Assembly (NCBI GenBank): GCA_036429605.1
Contig: CM071590.1
Span: 1,054,001-1,118,000 of the forward strand
DNA length: 64,000 nt
Reading direction: 5' to 3'
Origin: Cladobotryum mycophilum
Lineage: Eukaryota > Ascomycota > Sordariomycetes > Hypocreales > Hypocreaceae
Within the stretch, counting starts at the first letter, position 1. Every line of letters begins with the position of its first letter. This document shows, piece after piece, positions 44,044 through 55,394 of the stretch. A model generated the notes under the pieces. The model saw only the letters and a program-made list of their open reading frames with translations, had not been told where the DNA came from and ran no database searches. The position numbers were made by a program, and so were the translations under genes.

Positions 44044-47000
44044 ATGTCGGACGAAGTGTCACAGTTCCTCGAGCAGGTCGAGCGCCTGCGCGGCCAGCAG
44101 ATCGAAGACGATGAGATGCGAGCACGCGAACGAGAGGAGTTTCTAGCAGCCAAACGTGAACGCCAAGCTAGAAGAGAGGGTGAGTGCTTGGTTATTGTTT
44201 TGCTGCCTTTTCCACTCCGAACTTTGTGTTCCCCTTATCGAATCATGGACAGTTCTAGGTGGTATTTTGACTTTGGGGGTGCATTGTTACCATGGTTGGC
44301 CTTTGGCTAGCCAACACACACGTTCTAGTTGATTTTTGCTGTGTTTCTGTTCAATTTATTGTTGTCCATCGAGGTCGCAAAGGTGTTTACGCGGGAGCTC
44401 GGAGCTCTTGGTACGGCGATTGAAGCCATCTTGCTAACTTGACACTTTTTACCAAGAACGTGCTAGATCTATCTCACCGCTGAAATCATCGCCCGCCAAC
44501 ACTCCATCCCCACGCTCAAACCGCCGAACTGTGCATCTGTCGCAGGGCTTGAAGCTCGATTCGCCCAGCAACGATACCCTCGACAGACTGCGGGAGCGAT
44601 CAGCTGAGGCAGAAAAGGCGGCGATATTAGATGCACGATCCGACGCAATGGCATACTTAACGGCGGCCGCGAAAGAGAACGAAGCTCCGCTGGACTTGGA
44701 CTCGAAACGGAGCGAGTTCTCGACAACAACCTCGAGGGGCTCTCCTCTCTCGTGGCAGAGAAGAAATAGTCGGGCCAACACCCGCCCATTGAGTGTAGTT
44801 GCGACACAAAATGCTACGCAGAGATCGCTGGCCGAGCCCGTAGACCTACAGTCATCCTCATCCCAAGAACCAAGCATCTCAAAGGAGCAGATCGCTCAAT
44901 CTCTTGCGTCCAAGGATCCGTCATGGTTCCGCCAGACTGCTGATAGAGGCGCTACCTCAGCGGCCTATCGAAAGAACCAGGTCGAGGATGAGGACCGGCT
45001 GGACATGTCATCTGTTCGCGCGCAGCTGCCTGGCATGACGGCCGAGACTCCAAAGGAGCGCCCAGCTTCCAGGTCTGGCCCCAATACCCCTGCCCAAGGC
45101 AAACTCACGTCGCCTTTGCCGTTGAACCCTCCTCAGTTTGACGCCCCCGCGGAGAAACTCCAGATCGAGCCGTTAGCCCCACAACTGACAGGCCGAACAT
45201 CCCCTATGCGTACGACTTCGCCAACAAAGGGGATGGGTGGCTTCGTACAGAGTGCTATGATGAAACGAAGTGACAGTGTCAAGAGATGGAGTGTCGCTAG
45301 CACTGCCGGCTTAACTCGCGGCGACTCGCTCGCTACGAATCGCGGAGCTGTAGTGGCAACAGCCTCAAGGCCACAGAGCGTTGTTGGACACAACGCACCT
45401 ACCACAAGCAGACCCGCCTCTCGACATGCGGAAAGAGATACCTCATTCAACGCTGCTCCAATCGAGCATACCTCGCCCAAAACTCCCACCAAGGCAAGTC
45501 CACCTCAGCCTCAAAGGGTAATTGAGGAAGATTCTTCCGTCCCCATCAGTCCCTCCAAGACAATGGAACCGAGGCGTTGGAGCCCAACCAAGTCTAGCTG
45601 GCTGGAGAGCGCTTTGAATAGACCCGAATCGCCTCCAAAACCCCCGCAACCCAAGGCACCCCCACAGCAACCCGCATGGATGGCTGAGCTCAACAAGCCC
45701 AAGGAACGACCGGGGCACCGGCATCAAGTCAGTATCAGCGGGTTGAAGACATCATCGCCCATGGGTACGGTAACTACTCTAAACCCTAAAGGCCTGGGTG
45801 GGATTTACTCCCCTCCAGTAGGAGGAAATCCGCGCTCATCAACTCTCAATCTCGCCGGGGCACTGTCGTCACCGGTTACTGAGCCAGAGCCTTCTAAGAG
45901 GAAACCGCAAGAGTACGAGGAACCGAAGCCTGAACGGCGCGGGTCTGTTGCGCCTCTACCAGTGACAAAAACAAAGCCGGTGACACCACCTAAGAAGGAC
46001 TTTCGTTCCAACTTGAAGCCAAGGGCTGCGGAGCCTCAATCTGGCAAGTCTGAAGAGCCAGAGTTCAAGACGGTATTCGGTACCCTTCGCAGGGCGAAGA
46101 CTCAGAATTTCAGGGCTCCTGATGAGCTCAAGGAGAACATTCTGCGTGGCAAGGCGTCATTAAACCTGACAGATGGCCCTCAAAGATCCGTGCTGAGGGA
46201 TGATTTCAAGGATGCTATCTTGAAGAAGAAGGCTTCATTTGCAGCAGCAAAGGTGGAAGGCAAGGGCGTTGTTGCAAGTACGCCCTCTGCGCTTGACAGG
46301 TCTGTACCCGAGGGCCTTGCCAAGAGAGCAGAGCTGGGTAGACAAACGACTGGACCAAGGAAGACCGTTTCTCCTGACAGCAGCACGAGGTCACCTCCTG
46401 GTGCAGCAAAAAGGGACTCTCCCAAGCCAATCCCAGGCCCGAAGAGAATTTCTAGCCAAGCGAACATGGCAGCCAGACAATCTGCGCCATCGTTGACTCC
46501 CACAAAGAGCCCACCAGCTGAGAGGCCTCGTCGAGAACCTGCCGAGTCTTCTACACCATCGAAGCCTGAAACATCACCTCGCAATCATAGCTTGAAGACA
46601 AAGAAGAGTGCGCCATCAAGATTGGGAGACCGTTTCAACCCTGCTTTGGCAGGCTTGCTGGCTAGGGGACCACCCATGGGCGGCAACGGAGGCCGCGGCG
46701 ATGACTCCAAGGCCGTAGAATCTGCTACTGAACCGTCGGCCCCTGGACCTCAGTTAACACACATGACTAAGAATCGAGCTCGTGGACCCAAGAGACGGGC
46801 CCCGACAACACCCTCTGCTTCTGCAGTGTCACTACCGGACTACGAGACGCCTAAGCCGTCTGAAACTTCCGAAAGGTCGAAGCCTGAGAGACCCGTAAAA
46901 TCAGCGCACGCATCTTTCATTGCCTCCACAGATGCCTCGGGCAGCTTTAGGTTTCCGGCAGGTCTGGAGCCCGAGCAGCCCAGCTCTGTTTCCATTCAAC

Positions 47001-49030
47001 AACAGGTAGCAGCAAAGGCTGCTGTCCGAAGCAAGCCTGAGCCGATTGACACTAGGGGTGTGGAAACTGAGCGTTCAGCTCGCGCATTCCACCGCCGACA
47101 ACCTACTGCGCCCGAGAAGATTGTCAGCGACTTCTCATCGCCTACAAAAATGGCCGAACCTGAGTCTCCAAGGAAGCTGGACGTGAAGCGAATGTCTAAG
47201 TTTTTGGCTGAGACGCCAACTGGTGACTCAAAGGCCGATGCCTTTAGAGAGCCAGCAAGATTGACACATACAAGAACTGGATCATGGTCTCCTACCAAGA
47301 CTGAAAGGTCATTCCCAGAACCCTCGCCTTCTGTGCCGGCGAGGCATATGAGAAAGGATTCTGTCAAGAATGCTGCAGCAATATTTGGCGGAGCGTTAGT
47401 AAAGGCTCCGGTTCCTGGCCCTAGAACCTCAACTTTTGTACTTCCGCGTGAGGTAGAATCCCCCTTGCCATCACCCAAACCTTCGCCACCAACGATTGCT
47501 TCACCAAAGGCTGCATCACCCAAGGCACTATCGCCCAAGGCACCATCGCCACCAAGAGTTGCATCGCGTCCATTGCCTACTCTGCCCTTTGAAGAAGAGC
47601 CTAGATCCCCTGCAGTAGCATCTCCATCTCGGTCGCCTTCCAAACAAGGCGGGGATGTATCCGCTCTGTTAAATGATTTCTTTGAGCCCCCACGTCAAAG
47701 AAAAAGCTTCAAAGTGGACACAGCTGAACTTCTCACCAATCGTCCCAAGCTCGGAGGCAAGATCAAGACCATCTCATTTCAGATGTTCCAAATAACCGCG
47801 GATGGGAAGCAGACACCTGTCCCTCAGCACAACGAACGAGTTTTGTTTGAGCAAGAGATGTACATCTCATCGCACAACTTTACTAATGAGGCTGGGTGGA
47901 AAGTTCGTGAGGTGTATTTCTGGATCGGCGACGAAGTTCAAGAAGATTATGCCAAGGAGGCAGAACTCTTTGCCCAACGGGAAGCCAAAACAGTAAGCGG
48001 CAAGTTCATCAGCATGCGACAAGGAAAAGAAACACCAGAGTTTCTACTAGCACTCGGTGGCGTCGTCATTGTTCGCAGGGGCTCGAGCATTAAGTATGAC
48101 TCGCTTGCGCCTAGTATGCTCTGCGGTCGACGATATCTCGGCCAGGTGGCATTTGATGAGGTTGAGTTTGAGACCAACAGTCTTTGCTCTGGTTTCGCGT
48201 TCCTCATTGTCCATTCTGGCAACTGCTATCTGTGGAAAGGAAAGGGAAGCGACGTGGAGGAGCTCAGCTGCGCACGGTTGACTGGCATGGATCTGTCTCT
48301 TACCGGAGAACTGATTGAGTACGACGAGGGAAGCGAGCCTGCTTCTTTCTGGGAGATGCTGAGCGGAGGATCAAAGCCACACTCGGCTGATCACTGGAGG
48401 CTCAAACCCAGCTATGACAAGTACTGCAGTAGACTCTTCTGCTCGGATGAAGACTCCAGACAACAGGTAAGCAGCGACGATGAACTGGCCTTTCTATAAA
48501 GCACCTTGTGTGTTTGTATGTGTTTCGGTTTCACCTCTCTCTCATCCCTTGACAGCACACCTCTTTGTTTCAACACCTTTGTTTCCACACACCCTTATGT
48601 CCACTTCCCCCTTCTAGCTCCTGTTTTGTGACTCTTCATGGCTAATAGTAGGGTTTAGGTCTATGAAATTAGTCCGTTCAATCAGGTTGATGTCTCGCCA
48701 TACAACATCTACATTCTCGACGCCTTCTTCGAGATGTATATCCTCGTCGGCGCACAAGCCCAATCCCAATACTCCTCCTTCCGTAATGCCCTCGAATTTG
48801 CTCAGGAATACGCCATCTTTGCCGCCAGCATGGAAGATCGCCCCTTTGTCCCCATCTCTACAGTTGTACTAGAAGGTGCTCCCCGAGATCTTAAGCGCGT
48901 GTTCCGTAAGTGGACCGACGAGCGATGTCCTACCCTTTTGAACACTGGATCTGAAGAGGCGGGGCTCAGGAGGGGTAGGAGTTTGAGGGTTGTGCCGTTG
49001 ACGCAGGCCCTCTTGGCGCTGAAGGAGTGA
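44044..49030 (+). CDS. DUF4045-gelsolin repeat protein (actin binding)
   Basis: Three exons (44044-44179, 44457-48466, 48659-49030) give 1505 residues. The N-terminus is a charged coiled-coil-like segment (RGQQIEDDEMRAREREEF). A disordered region of over 1000 residues follows, rich in Ser, Pro, Lys and Thr with many SP/TP sites and repeats such as SPKAPSP; it also holds several FRSNLKPR/LRRAKTQNF/LKENILRGKASL-like short motifs that recur as KxxFxxNL-type units. The last 400 residues contain gelsolin-like repeats (IKTISFQMFQITADGKQTPV; YFWIGDEVQEDYAKEAEL; CYLWKGKGSD; a final one with IYILDAFFEMYILVG). Fungal proteins of this order are annotated as DUF4045 plus gelsolin; severing or capping of actin is inferred. 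The frame is intact. Confidence 0.9.
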
Positions 49031-49822
49031 AACCAAAAAAATGATTGCTTTTTTTTCCGTCTCTCATACCTTTTCTTTTTCTCTTCTGTGGTCTATTTTA
49101 TGAGAATATGGAAAATTGTTTTTCTTTCCTTCCTTTGTAATGTATGAAATGAAACAAAGAGCGGTCGGCTATTTTTGCGTTTTTTGTAGATTGCGCTCGA
49201 GAAAAGAAAAGGCGTATGGGAAGCATGCATACAGAACTTTTTTTTAAGGCTTATATACTTATACATATATGTCCACCCCCTATTCGAAAGTTTTCAAAAT
49301 TGACTAGACTTTCCATGTGAAGTTAAAAAAAATACGACTTATGAGGCGTATATGTGAGTACTGTTCTTTTTTCGCTTTGATTGGCAAACATGAAGAGTAG
49401 GCTATTTGAATCAATAATGCATTTTTTTTAATTCTCTGTTTAGTGTATGATGTATTCAAAAAGGTGTATCGAGGTACGAAAGGCGATCCAGAAATAGCGA
49501 CGCCCTTTTATGGTGTATGATGTGTGTGTGTCTGTCTATGGGGTATCAATTCCAAAATTGACCAATGTTTAGAAGGTTGCTGCTCGCCCAATTGCCGGAG
49601 AGGCAAGGCTCTTTTGTAATCTTGTAATGTTTGATAAATGCCCTCCCTGCGCCCCTTTCCCTAGCCCCCTTGCGTGCGCCCTTGGTGCCCATTTCATGTT
49701 TCCTAGCATCGTGATTTCGTTATCCATACGAGGAGAGAGAGAGAGAGAGAGAGAGAGAAGAGAGAGAGATAGGGAGAAAGAGGAAGGGAGAGTTGAAGGA
49801 TATGCTTGGCTGCTGGGTTGAT
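49031..49822. other. Convergent intergenic region with a GA run
   Basis: This 790-bp stretch holds the 3' ends of the gelsolin and SLC1 genes. It is AT-rich with a T run near 49228 and a pure GA run at 49733-49758 followed by a broken one to about 49770. No gene was seen. Confidence 0.55.
49733..49758. repeat. Dinucleotide repeat (GA)13
   Basis: Thirteen GA copies lie downstream of the SLC1 stop codon, probably in its 3' UTR as CT on the coding strand. Confidence 0.9.
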
Positions 49823-50845
49823 TTAGACGCTGACTGGAACGCTAGTTTCGACGGTCTCGCTGGCTGTGACGGGGTCCTTCTCCTCTGGTTTTGAGATTTC
49901 GGCTGTGGAAGCCGGTTGCTCGAGTGAGGCGGGAACGGCGATGGGTTCGCCTCTGGCCTGTGCGGTGAGGGCGAGGAGTTCCCTGAGCATGAGCTCCTGT
50001 GTTGTTCGAACGAGTTCGGGGACATCGGCTGCTGTTAGGCCGGCTGTGGGAATTGGGTCAAGAACTGGAACGGCAGTTAGCACGAGTCGATGGAAGAATC
50101 AAGGGGTTTCAATGGGTCGAGACTCACTCTTGACAGGAACCTGTCCAGCCTTGAAGACCATGCCCTTGATATAAAAGACATGGCTGTAGTTGGCAACAAC
50201 ACAGGGCACAATGGGTACGCCGGCTTGGACGGCAAGGTGGAAAGCACCCTTCTTGAAGGGTAATAGCGTCGGGTCCTTGGTGTAGCTTCTGGTTCCCTCG
50301 GGAAACATGTAGACGCTCTGGTTCTTAGCCTTTATCTTGTTGGCGGCACCGTCCATGGCGGAGCGGGCATCCTTTGTGTTGGCGCGATCGATGAAGACGG
50401 TACCGCTGAGGGCCATGAACCAGCCCAGGAAGGGCACCCACTTGAGCGAGGCCTTTGCGGTAACACTGCAGTATCTGGGGAACAATGCGCCAAGCATGAG
50501 AACGTCGAGCTCGGTCTGGTGGTTGCCAATGAAGATGGCGGGGCGGGTTGTGCCGAGGACATTGCCAGGGTCGTCGATGGTGAAATAGGTGCCGGTAGCG
50601 AAGCGCATGGTATAATGGAAAGCCCTCGCGGTGGCCCATTGAGCAATCTGTTGCTTTCCGATTATGGTGAGGACTATGGAGGCAATGACGCCGTAGAAGG
50701 CGACGATGCAGAGGGAGATGTATGCGGCGAGGGAGCGAGCCACGAAGGCGGCCTTGGGGACGACGGCGGACATGGCGTATAGGGAAATGGTGAGCAGGCC
50801 GTAGTAGGCGAGGAACCTGGCGATGTAGCTTAAAATCAAGCTCAT
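49823..50845 (-). CDS. SLC1: 1-acyl-sn-glycerol-3-phosphate acyltransferase (lysophosphatidate acyltransferase)
   Basis: Two exons (50845-50128, 50064-49823) give 319 residues. The enzyme acylates lysophosphatidate to phosphatidate in the ER. The PlsC motifs are all present: NHQTELD at residues 108-114 (catalytic His and Asp), FPEGTRS at 181-187 and VPIVPCV at 210-216. Two hydrophobic segments precede them. The short second exon ends in an Ala/Glu/Val-rich tail (MLRELLALTAQARGEPI). The open frame continues upstream to 50905 as a leucine run from a TTG, but that is a CTT repeat in the leader; the ATG at 50845 gives the normal start (MSLILSYIARFLAYYG). The frame is intact. Confidence 0.94.
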
Positions 50846-51588
50846 CTTTTCTAGGAAGAAGAGGAGGAGAAGAAAAAGAAGAAGAAGAAGAAGAAGGAGA
50901 AGCAAGCTAGAGGGTGAGTAGGGAGAGAGACAAAAAAAAAGGTTCTTTTAGTCTCTCTACTCTCTCACTATTCTGTGTCTGGCCGGACTTGGTGGTTGGT
51001 AGTTGGTAATGGTGGTGGTGGTGGTGCTTGGGTAGGTTGTTTAAGCCAGTCTGCTGATCAAAATTGACGTAGTAGTAATACGTTAGCAGCAGTACTGGTG
51101 AGGAATAATAGCGTCTGCGTTTTGACCCTGGCTGGCGGGGGGAGAAGCCGAGTCCACAGGTCCCAATCCAATGACAAGTCCACTAAATCAAAGGCTACAG
51201 TTCCATGCCTCCGAGAGATTGACCGTGACGGGTTTATAATTTAGGCTGGATTGATGGATGAAACACACATGGGAGTGGAGGAAGAGTGAGGTGAGTTGAG
51301 TTGAGTTGAGTGAGAAGCAGGATCGGCAAGCCCGTCGGGTGACAATGTTTTATTATTGCCTAGTAGGTACTTGTAGTAGGTAGATATGAATGGAAGAATC
51401 ACAAGCCAAGCATTTGTACAGAGACATAAAGAATTTATTTAGTTGAGAGTGAGTCGAGTGAGACGGGAACTAACAACGTAGCGGCGGACGGTGGAGGGGG
51501 GAGAAGGGATTAGAAGGAGATGGCGTGTGCGAAGAGAGAGAAAAAAGATTGATTTTCAATTTGCCTCGGCGGTTTGGTTTCTGGCTTT

Positions 51589-51610
51589 GGTGGTGGTGGT
51601 GGTGGTGGTG
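51589..51610. repeat. Trinucleotide repeat (GGT)7
   Basis: Seven GGT copies lie in the divergent intergenic region between SLC1 and the DENND11-like gene. Confidence 0.85.
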
Positions 51611-52189
51611 CTTTGTTGGTGGGATGGATGGATGGGAAACATAATTGCTGGGGTAAAAGTCAAATGCCACTCAGTCAGTCAAGTCAGTCAGTCAGTGGAC
51701 CTCATCCATCGTCCAGTTGTTTGTTGGAGGGGTCGAGTTCCATTGAGGGTCTGAGGGGTGCCCCATCACTTTTAGCGGGGAGGGGGGACACTTTGACACT
51801 TCAAACATCCACTGTAAGGTTCCAAAACAGTGATGCCCCTTCTGTAAGGTACCTATCGCTGGGCCATGCATGACGCTAAAAGGCCTCTGGAAAGAAATAG
51901 TAGTACCTATCATTCTTCAACTCTTTGCTCACAACTTCATACAGGTCCTTCCAGGTGAAATGATTTACTATCATCTTTCATCAGTTCGCTTCATCTATTC
52001 GTATGCATCATTTATGATTTATTCAAAAGACAACCTCTATAACATGTCTCCACAGCGCCTCCGACGTGGCATTCATTGACAACTCTCGCCTCAACTCCAA
52101 GTTGGCAGTGGTCAGTGCTTAAGCACATGATGGCCTCGGGTATCTTGTGGTACACAAGGACAGGTTTTCTCCGCAGGACTTGTAAAATC

Positions 52190-52213
52190 TTGATTGATTG
52201 ATTGATTGATTGA
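52190..52213. repeat. Tetranucleotide repeat (TTGA)6
   Basis: Six perfect copies of TTGA lie in the same divergent intergenic region. No function is apparent. Confidence 0.9.
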
Positions 52214-52925
52214 CATGTTTGTGGCAACTGATGCCATTCTATTGGTTACTCGTACATTCTACAATTGCCCAGTCTGAATGGCTGCCCAATGCCGTGGACA
52301 TACTTATGCATTTGCCTGCCTGCATATACATGCCTTAGTAATACATCTTACATATATCATTCACATGTGAGAGAAAGAGGTCCTCCACCGGAACTACTAT
52401 TTCTCCGCTGCATCATCATCATCCTCATCGGCTGGATCACGTGAGTCTCTTCCTGCCGGCTACCGGCTGGCCTGCAGCACTGGCCTCTCACTGCCGCATC
52501 CCTGTTCGTCCAACGCAAGGCGCAGCAGCAGCAGCTCAAATCCAGTCCAATCTTCTCCCGCATATGCGAGGACGCCAATACTCCCACGCAACGCATCTAA
52601 TTAACCAGCTTTTCTTCAGCTAATAAATTACTGCTCATCTTTTGTGTGTGTGTGTTTTTTTCTTGCATCGACGACGGCGCTTCCAGGCTTGCTCCTGCGA
52701 TTCTTTCGCAGCTGCATCGGCCCAACGCCTCTTATCTCTTGTCTCATCTCTCATCTCTCGTCTATCGTCTATCGTCCATCATCTCCCGTCTCACCTCTCA
52801 CGTCTCTTGTCTCTCATCATTGTATTCACTTCGCCTCGCTTCGTTCCGTTCCGTTCCGTTACGTTTCGCTACCGCAGACATTAATTGCCCGTATAATGCC
52901 ATCGTCCATATAAAATCGATTCGCC

Positions 52926-54887
52926 ATGGCACCATCCCGCCGCGGTCAACCCTCCCACCTATCCGTCCCGCCGCCCTCAGGCACCCTCGTCGACCTTCCT
53001 CCCATATCCGCTTTGTTCCTCATCGACTTTGACGTCAAGGCTGGCTACACAATTGCATGGAAGCGGGCCGTCCCGGGCCTCGAACTCGAAGGCCTCGTCG
53101 AGTACAAGTCCCTGCCGTCAGGCTTGCACACTGTTACTGATGACCTCATCTACTTTGTTCACGATGGCGCTCATGCCGGCTTGAGCGCTTTTGTCAACGA
53201 GCCTTGCGATGAGGAGGAGCTCAGACATGCGCGAATGATTGCCGTTGGCATTCTTGTTCCTCTGAGCTATGGAAGGCTGGGCAGAGCTTGGAGACACGCC
53301 CAAATTTTGAAGGAAATGGCATCGTGAGTGTTACCTTGCGACTACATACCCGTACATGACCGTGAATGCTGATGAGGCAAAAGTAAACTCGTCAAGGATC
53401 GCAATAAGACTGAAATTTTGGAAGCCTACTGGGAGGCCAACAAGGCCAACGAAGGGGACAAGCCTTCGGATTCTGTCGTTAATACCCCCATCTCCCCATT
53501 AAATGAGCGACCTCGTAAAGGACATGGTAGGTCTCGATCTGCCACCTCCAACACGACCTTGCTCAACCCCGACCACAAACTCTCTCCATTCCACCCTGCG
53601 TGGAGTTTGACGAATCTGCTGGACAGATTTGGTCCTCTGATATTCCCCATTCATCGGGCTGCCATGCTTCGACAGCGCATTTTAATTTCGTGCCATGCTC
53701 CCGTACATGAAATCTGCAACTTTGGTAGGCGAACCGAAAACCCACCCCCAGGACATTGAAACCCGAGGCTAACTAGGGATGCAGTATATAATATCTCCAT
53801 TCTATCCAATATCCCACTCTCAGTGACAGATGCCTTACCTACACCAGCACCGCCACACCGCCTACGACCTTTATTCAATATTGGCGTGCATGATATCCCG
53901 TTCCTCATGGAGGATCTAGAAGCTTCGAAGCGGGATCGTAGCGGCGAAAGCGCTGTTGAAGATGATTCTGGTTCTGGCTGGATTGCCTGCACGACTGATA
54001 GCATCCTTGCCATAAAGGATACTCTGTGGGACATGCTCATTACTATGCCCCCAGACTACTCTGTCAATGCTAAAGAGAAAGTTTGGCCCGTTGTGGAATG
54101 CCCTCGTGGTCAACCTGTCAAGGCTACTCAACGTGACCTCCGCCGTTTCAACGCCCTCCGTATGGGACTTGCACGCTTAGCCGCCGTCACCCCCGCGATT
54201 ACGCCTGGACCAGCACCCGTATCCCCCAGATCAGAGACTTCAATGCGGTTGTCGACTAGCCATTCTCATCGAATTGTCAAGGACGAGCTCGACCATGCTA
54301 CTGACAAGGTCATTGAACCCCTGAGCTGGACTGCCCTCGCTTATAATGGATTTATGTGGTGGGCCAGCGCTGGCGAACAGCTTCGTTCAGAAGAGCAGGA
54401 TGAAGCGGCCCGGGATGTGGCGCTTCTCGCCGATGAACCAACGAGCAGCACAAATAACTCGTCCATGTCCGTTCCTCAGGTAGTACCGGCACCACAACCG
54501 GACCTCTTAACCGACTCCATCACTTCTCTTTCAGGTCGCTACGGATCAAGTGAGACCGAGGCTCGTATAGAGCTCGCCATAATCGCTTACTTTCACCGTC
54601 TTACCACTCAAATGCTCAATGTCCTTGTCGACCTCGTCGAAGCCACAGATGAAGCATACCCACCCGAAAACCGCGAGGAACAAGACGAGGGCCTACTCCC
54701 CAACGACTTTGAAGACCCGGGTGCTAATCCCATCACGGTCGATAGCCGTTCCATTGAGAGTATGGGACTCGATGTGTGGAGCGCCAGTGATGCGCTTTTC
54801 GTGCAGCAGCTTGTCGCTCTGTATTTTGGTCGACAGGCGCGCATAGATGGCAAAGGGATTGAAATCTGTGGCGTCCGTGTATGTTAA
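52926..54887 (+). CDS. DENND11/LCHN-like protein (DENN-type; DUF2347 and DUF4484)
   Basis: Three exons (52926-53323, 53384-53724, 53785-54887) give 613 residues. The N-terminus (SALFLIDFDVKAGYTIAWKR) and the following segment (SGLHTVTDDLIYFVH, ILVPLSYGRLGRAWRHA) are the opening of the DENN-related LCHN/Anr2 family, and the block around FHPAWSLTNLLDRFGPLIFPI and VTDALP continues it. The C-terminal third, starting at DHATDKVIEPLSWTALAYNGFMWWAS, matches DUF4484. A disordered, Ser-rich insertion lies near residue 160-185. Proteins of this family are thought to act as Rab exchange factors in membrane traffic; that role is known from relatives, not shown here. Splice phases agree and the frame is intact. 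Confidence 0.88.
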
Positions 54888-55394
54888 AAAAATTGTCTTG
54901 CATCATAATGCCTAAACTGTTTAAGGGGAAGGTGGTCAGGGGAATGTCCGGGTCAATGATTGTTTTAACTGTTTGGGAAAAGGGGGATGGTTGTTGCTGG
55001 AATCGCTGTTTCTAGATGCATGTCAAACTCGTGTTCACGCACAAATGTATCCATATCTTTGCTATAAAAACCCAGAAAAAATACATATGCTTGCATGTGG
55101 ACTTCAAAAAAAAACTTCAAGAGGAAAAAGAAAAAAAACTGTATATATAAAAACACAAGATCCCTATAAACCTCAGAAACTCCATGCCCTTAAACTACAT
55201 TTCGGCAAACCCTATCCTCCCATAATCTCCTGAGTGCAATTACAACTTCTGCCTTTCGAATCTGCTTCAAAAACAAAAATTATTTTACGCAGTCCCCGAA
55301 CATTTGATGCAATGCAACCCGGCGCCCAAAAGCTTTCCCAATGTTTTTTTGTTGTTGGTGAATTTCTCCTTTACGCTAATAATTTGGTCTATAC
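54888..55394. other. Convergent intergenic region
   Basis: About 500 bp between the stops of the DENND11-like gene and SEC63. It is A-rich near 55075-55155 and probably contains only 3' UTRs. Confidence 0.55.

Larger units (their letters stand above)
50846..52925. other. Divergent intergenic region (2.1 kb)
   Basis: This is the shared upstream region of SLC1 and the DENND11/LCHN-like gene. On the SLC1 side is a long CTT-rich leader (50850-50905). Further on are GTT/GGT-rich patches (51001-51030, 51589-51610), TCAGTCAG near 51670-51700, six TTGA copies (52190-52213) and a CTCATCTC-rich tract (52735-52820) just upstream of the right-hand gene. No coding frame was accepted. Confidence 0.5.

Noticed and set aside
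50846..50905. Leucine-rich N-terminal extension of SLC1
   Set aside because: The upstream start is TTG and the leucines come from a CTT repeat; the ATG at 50845 gives the family's normal N-terminus.
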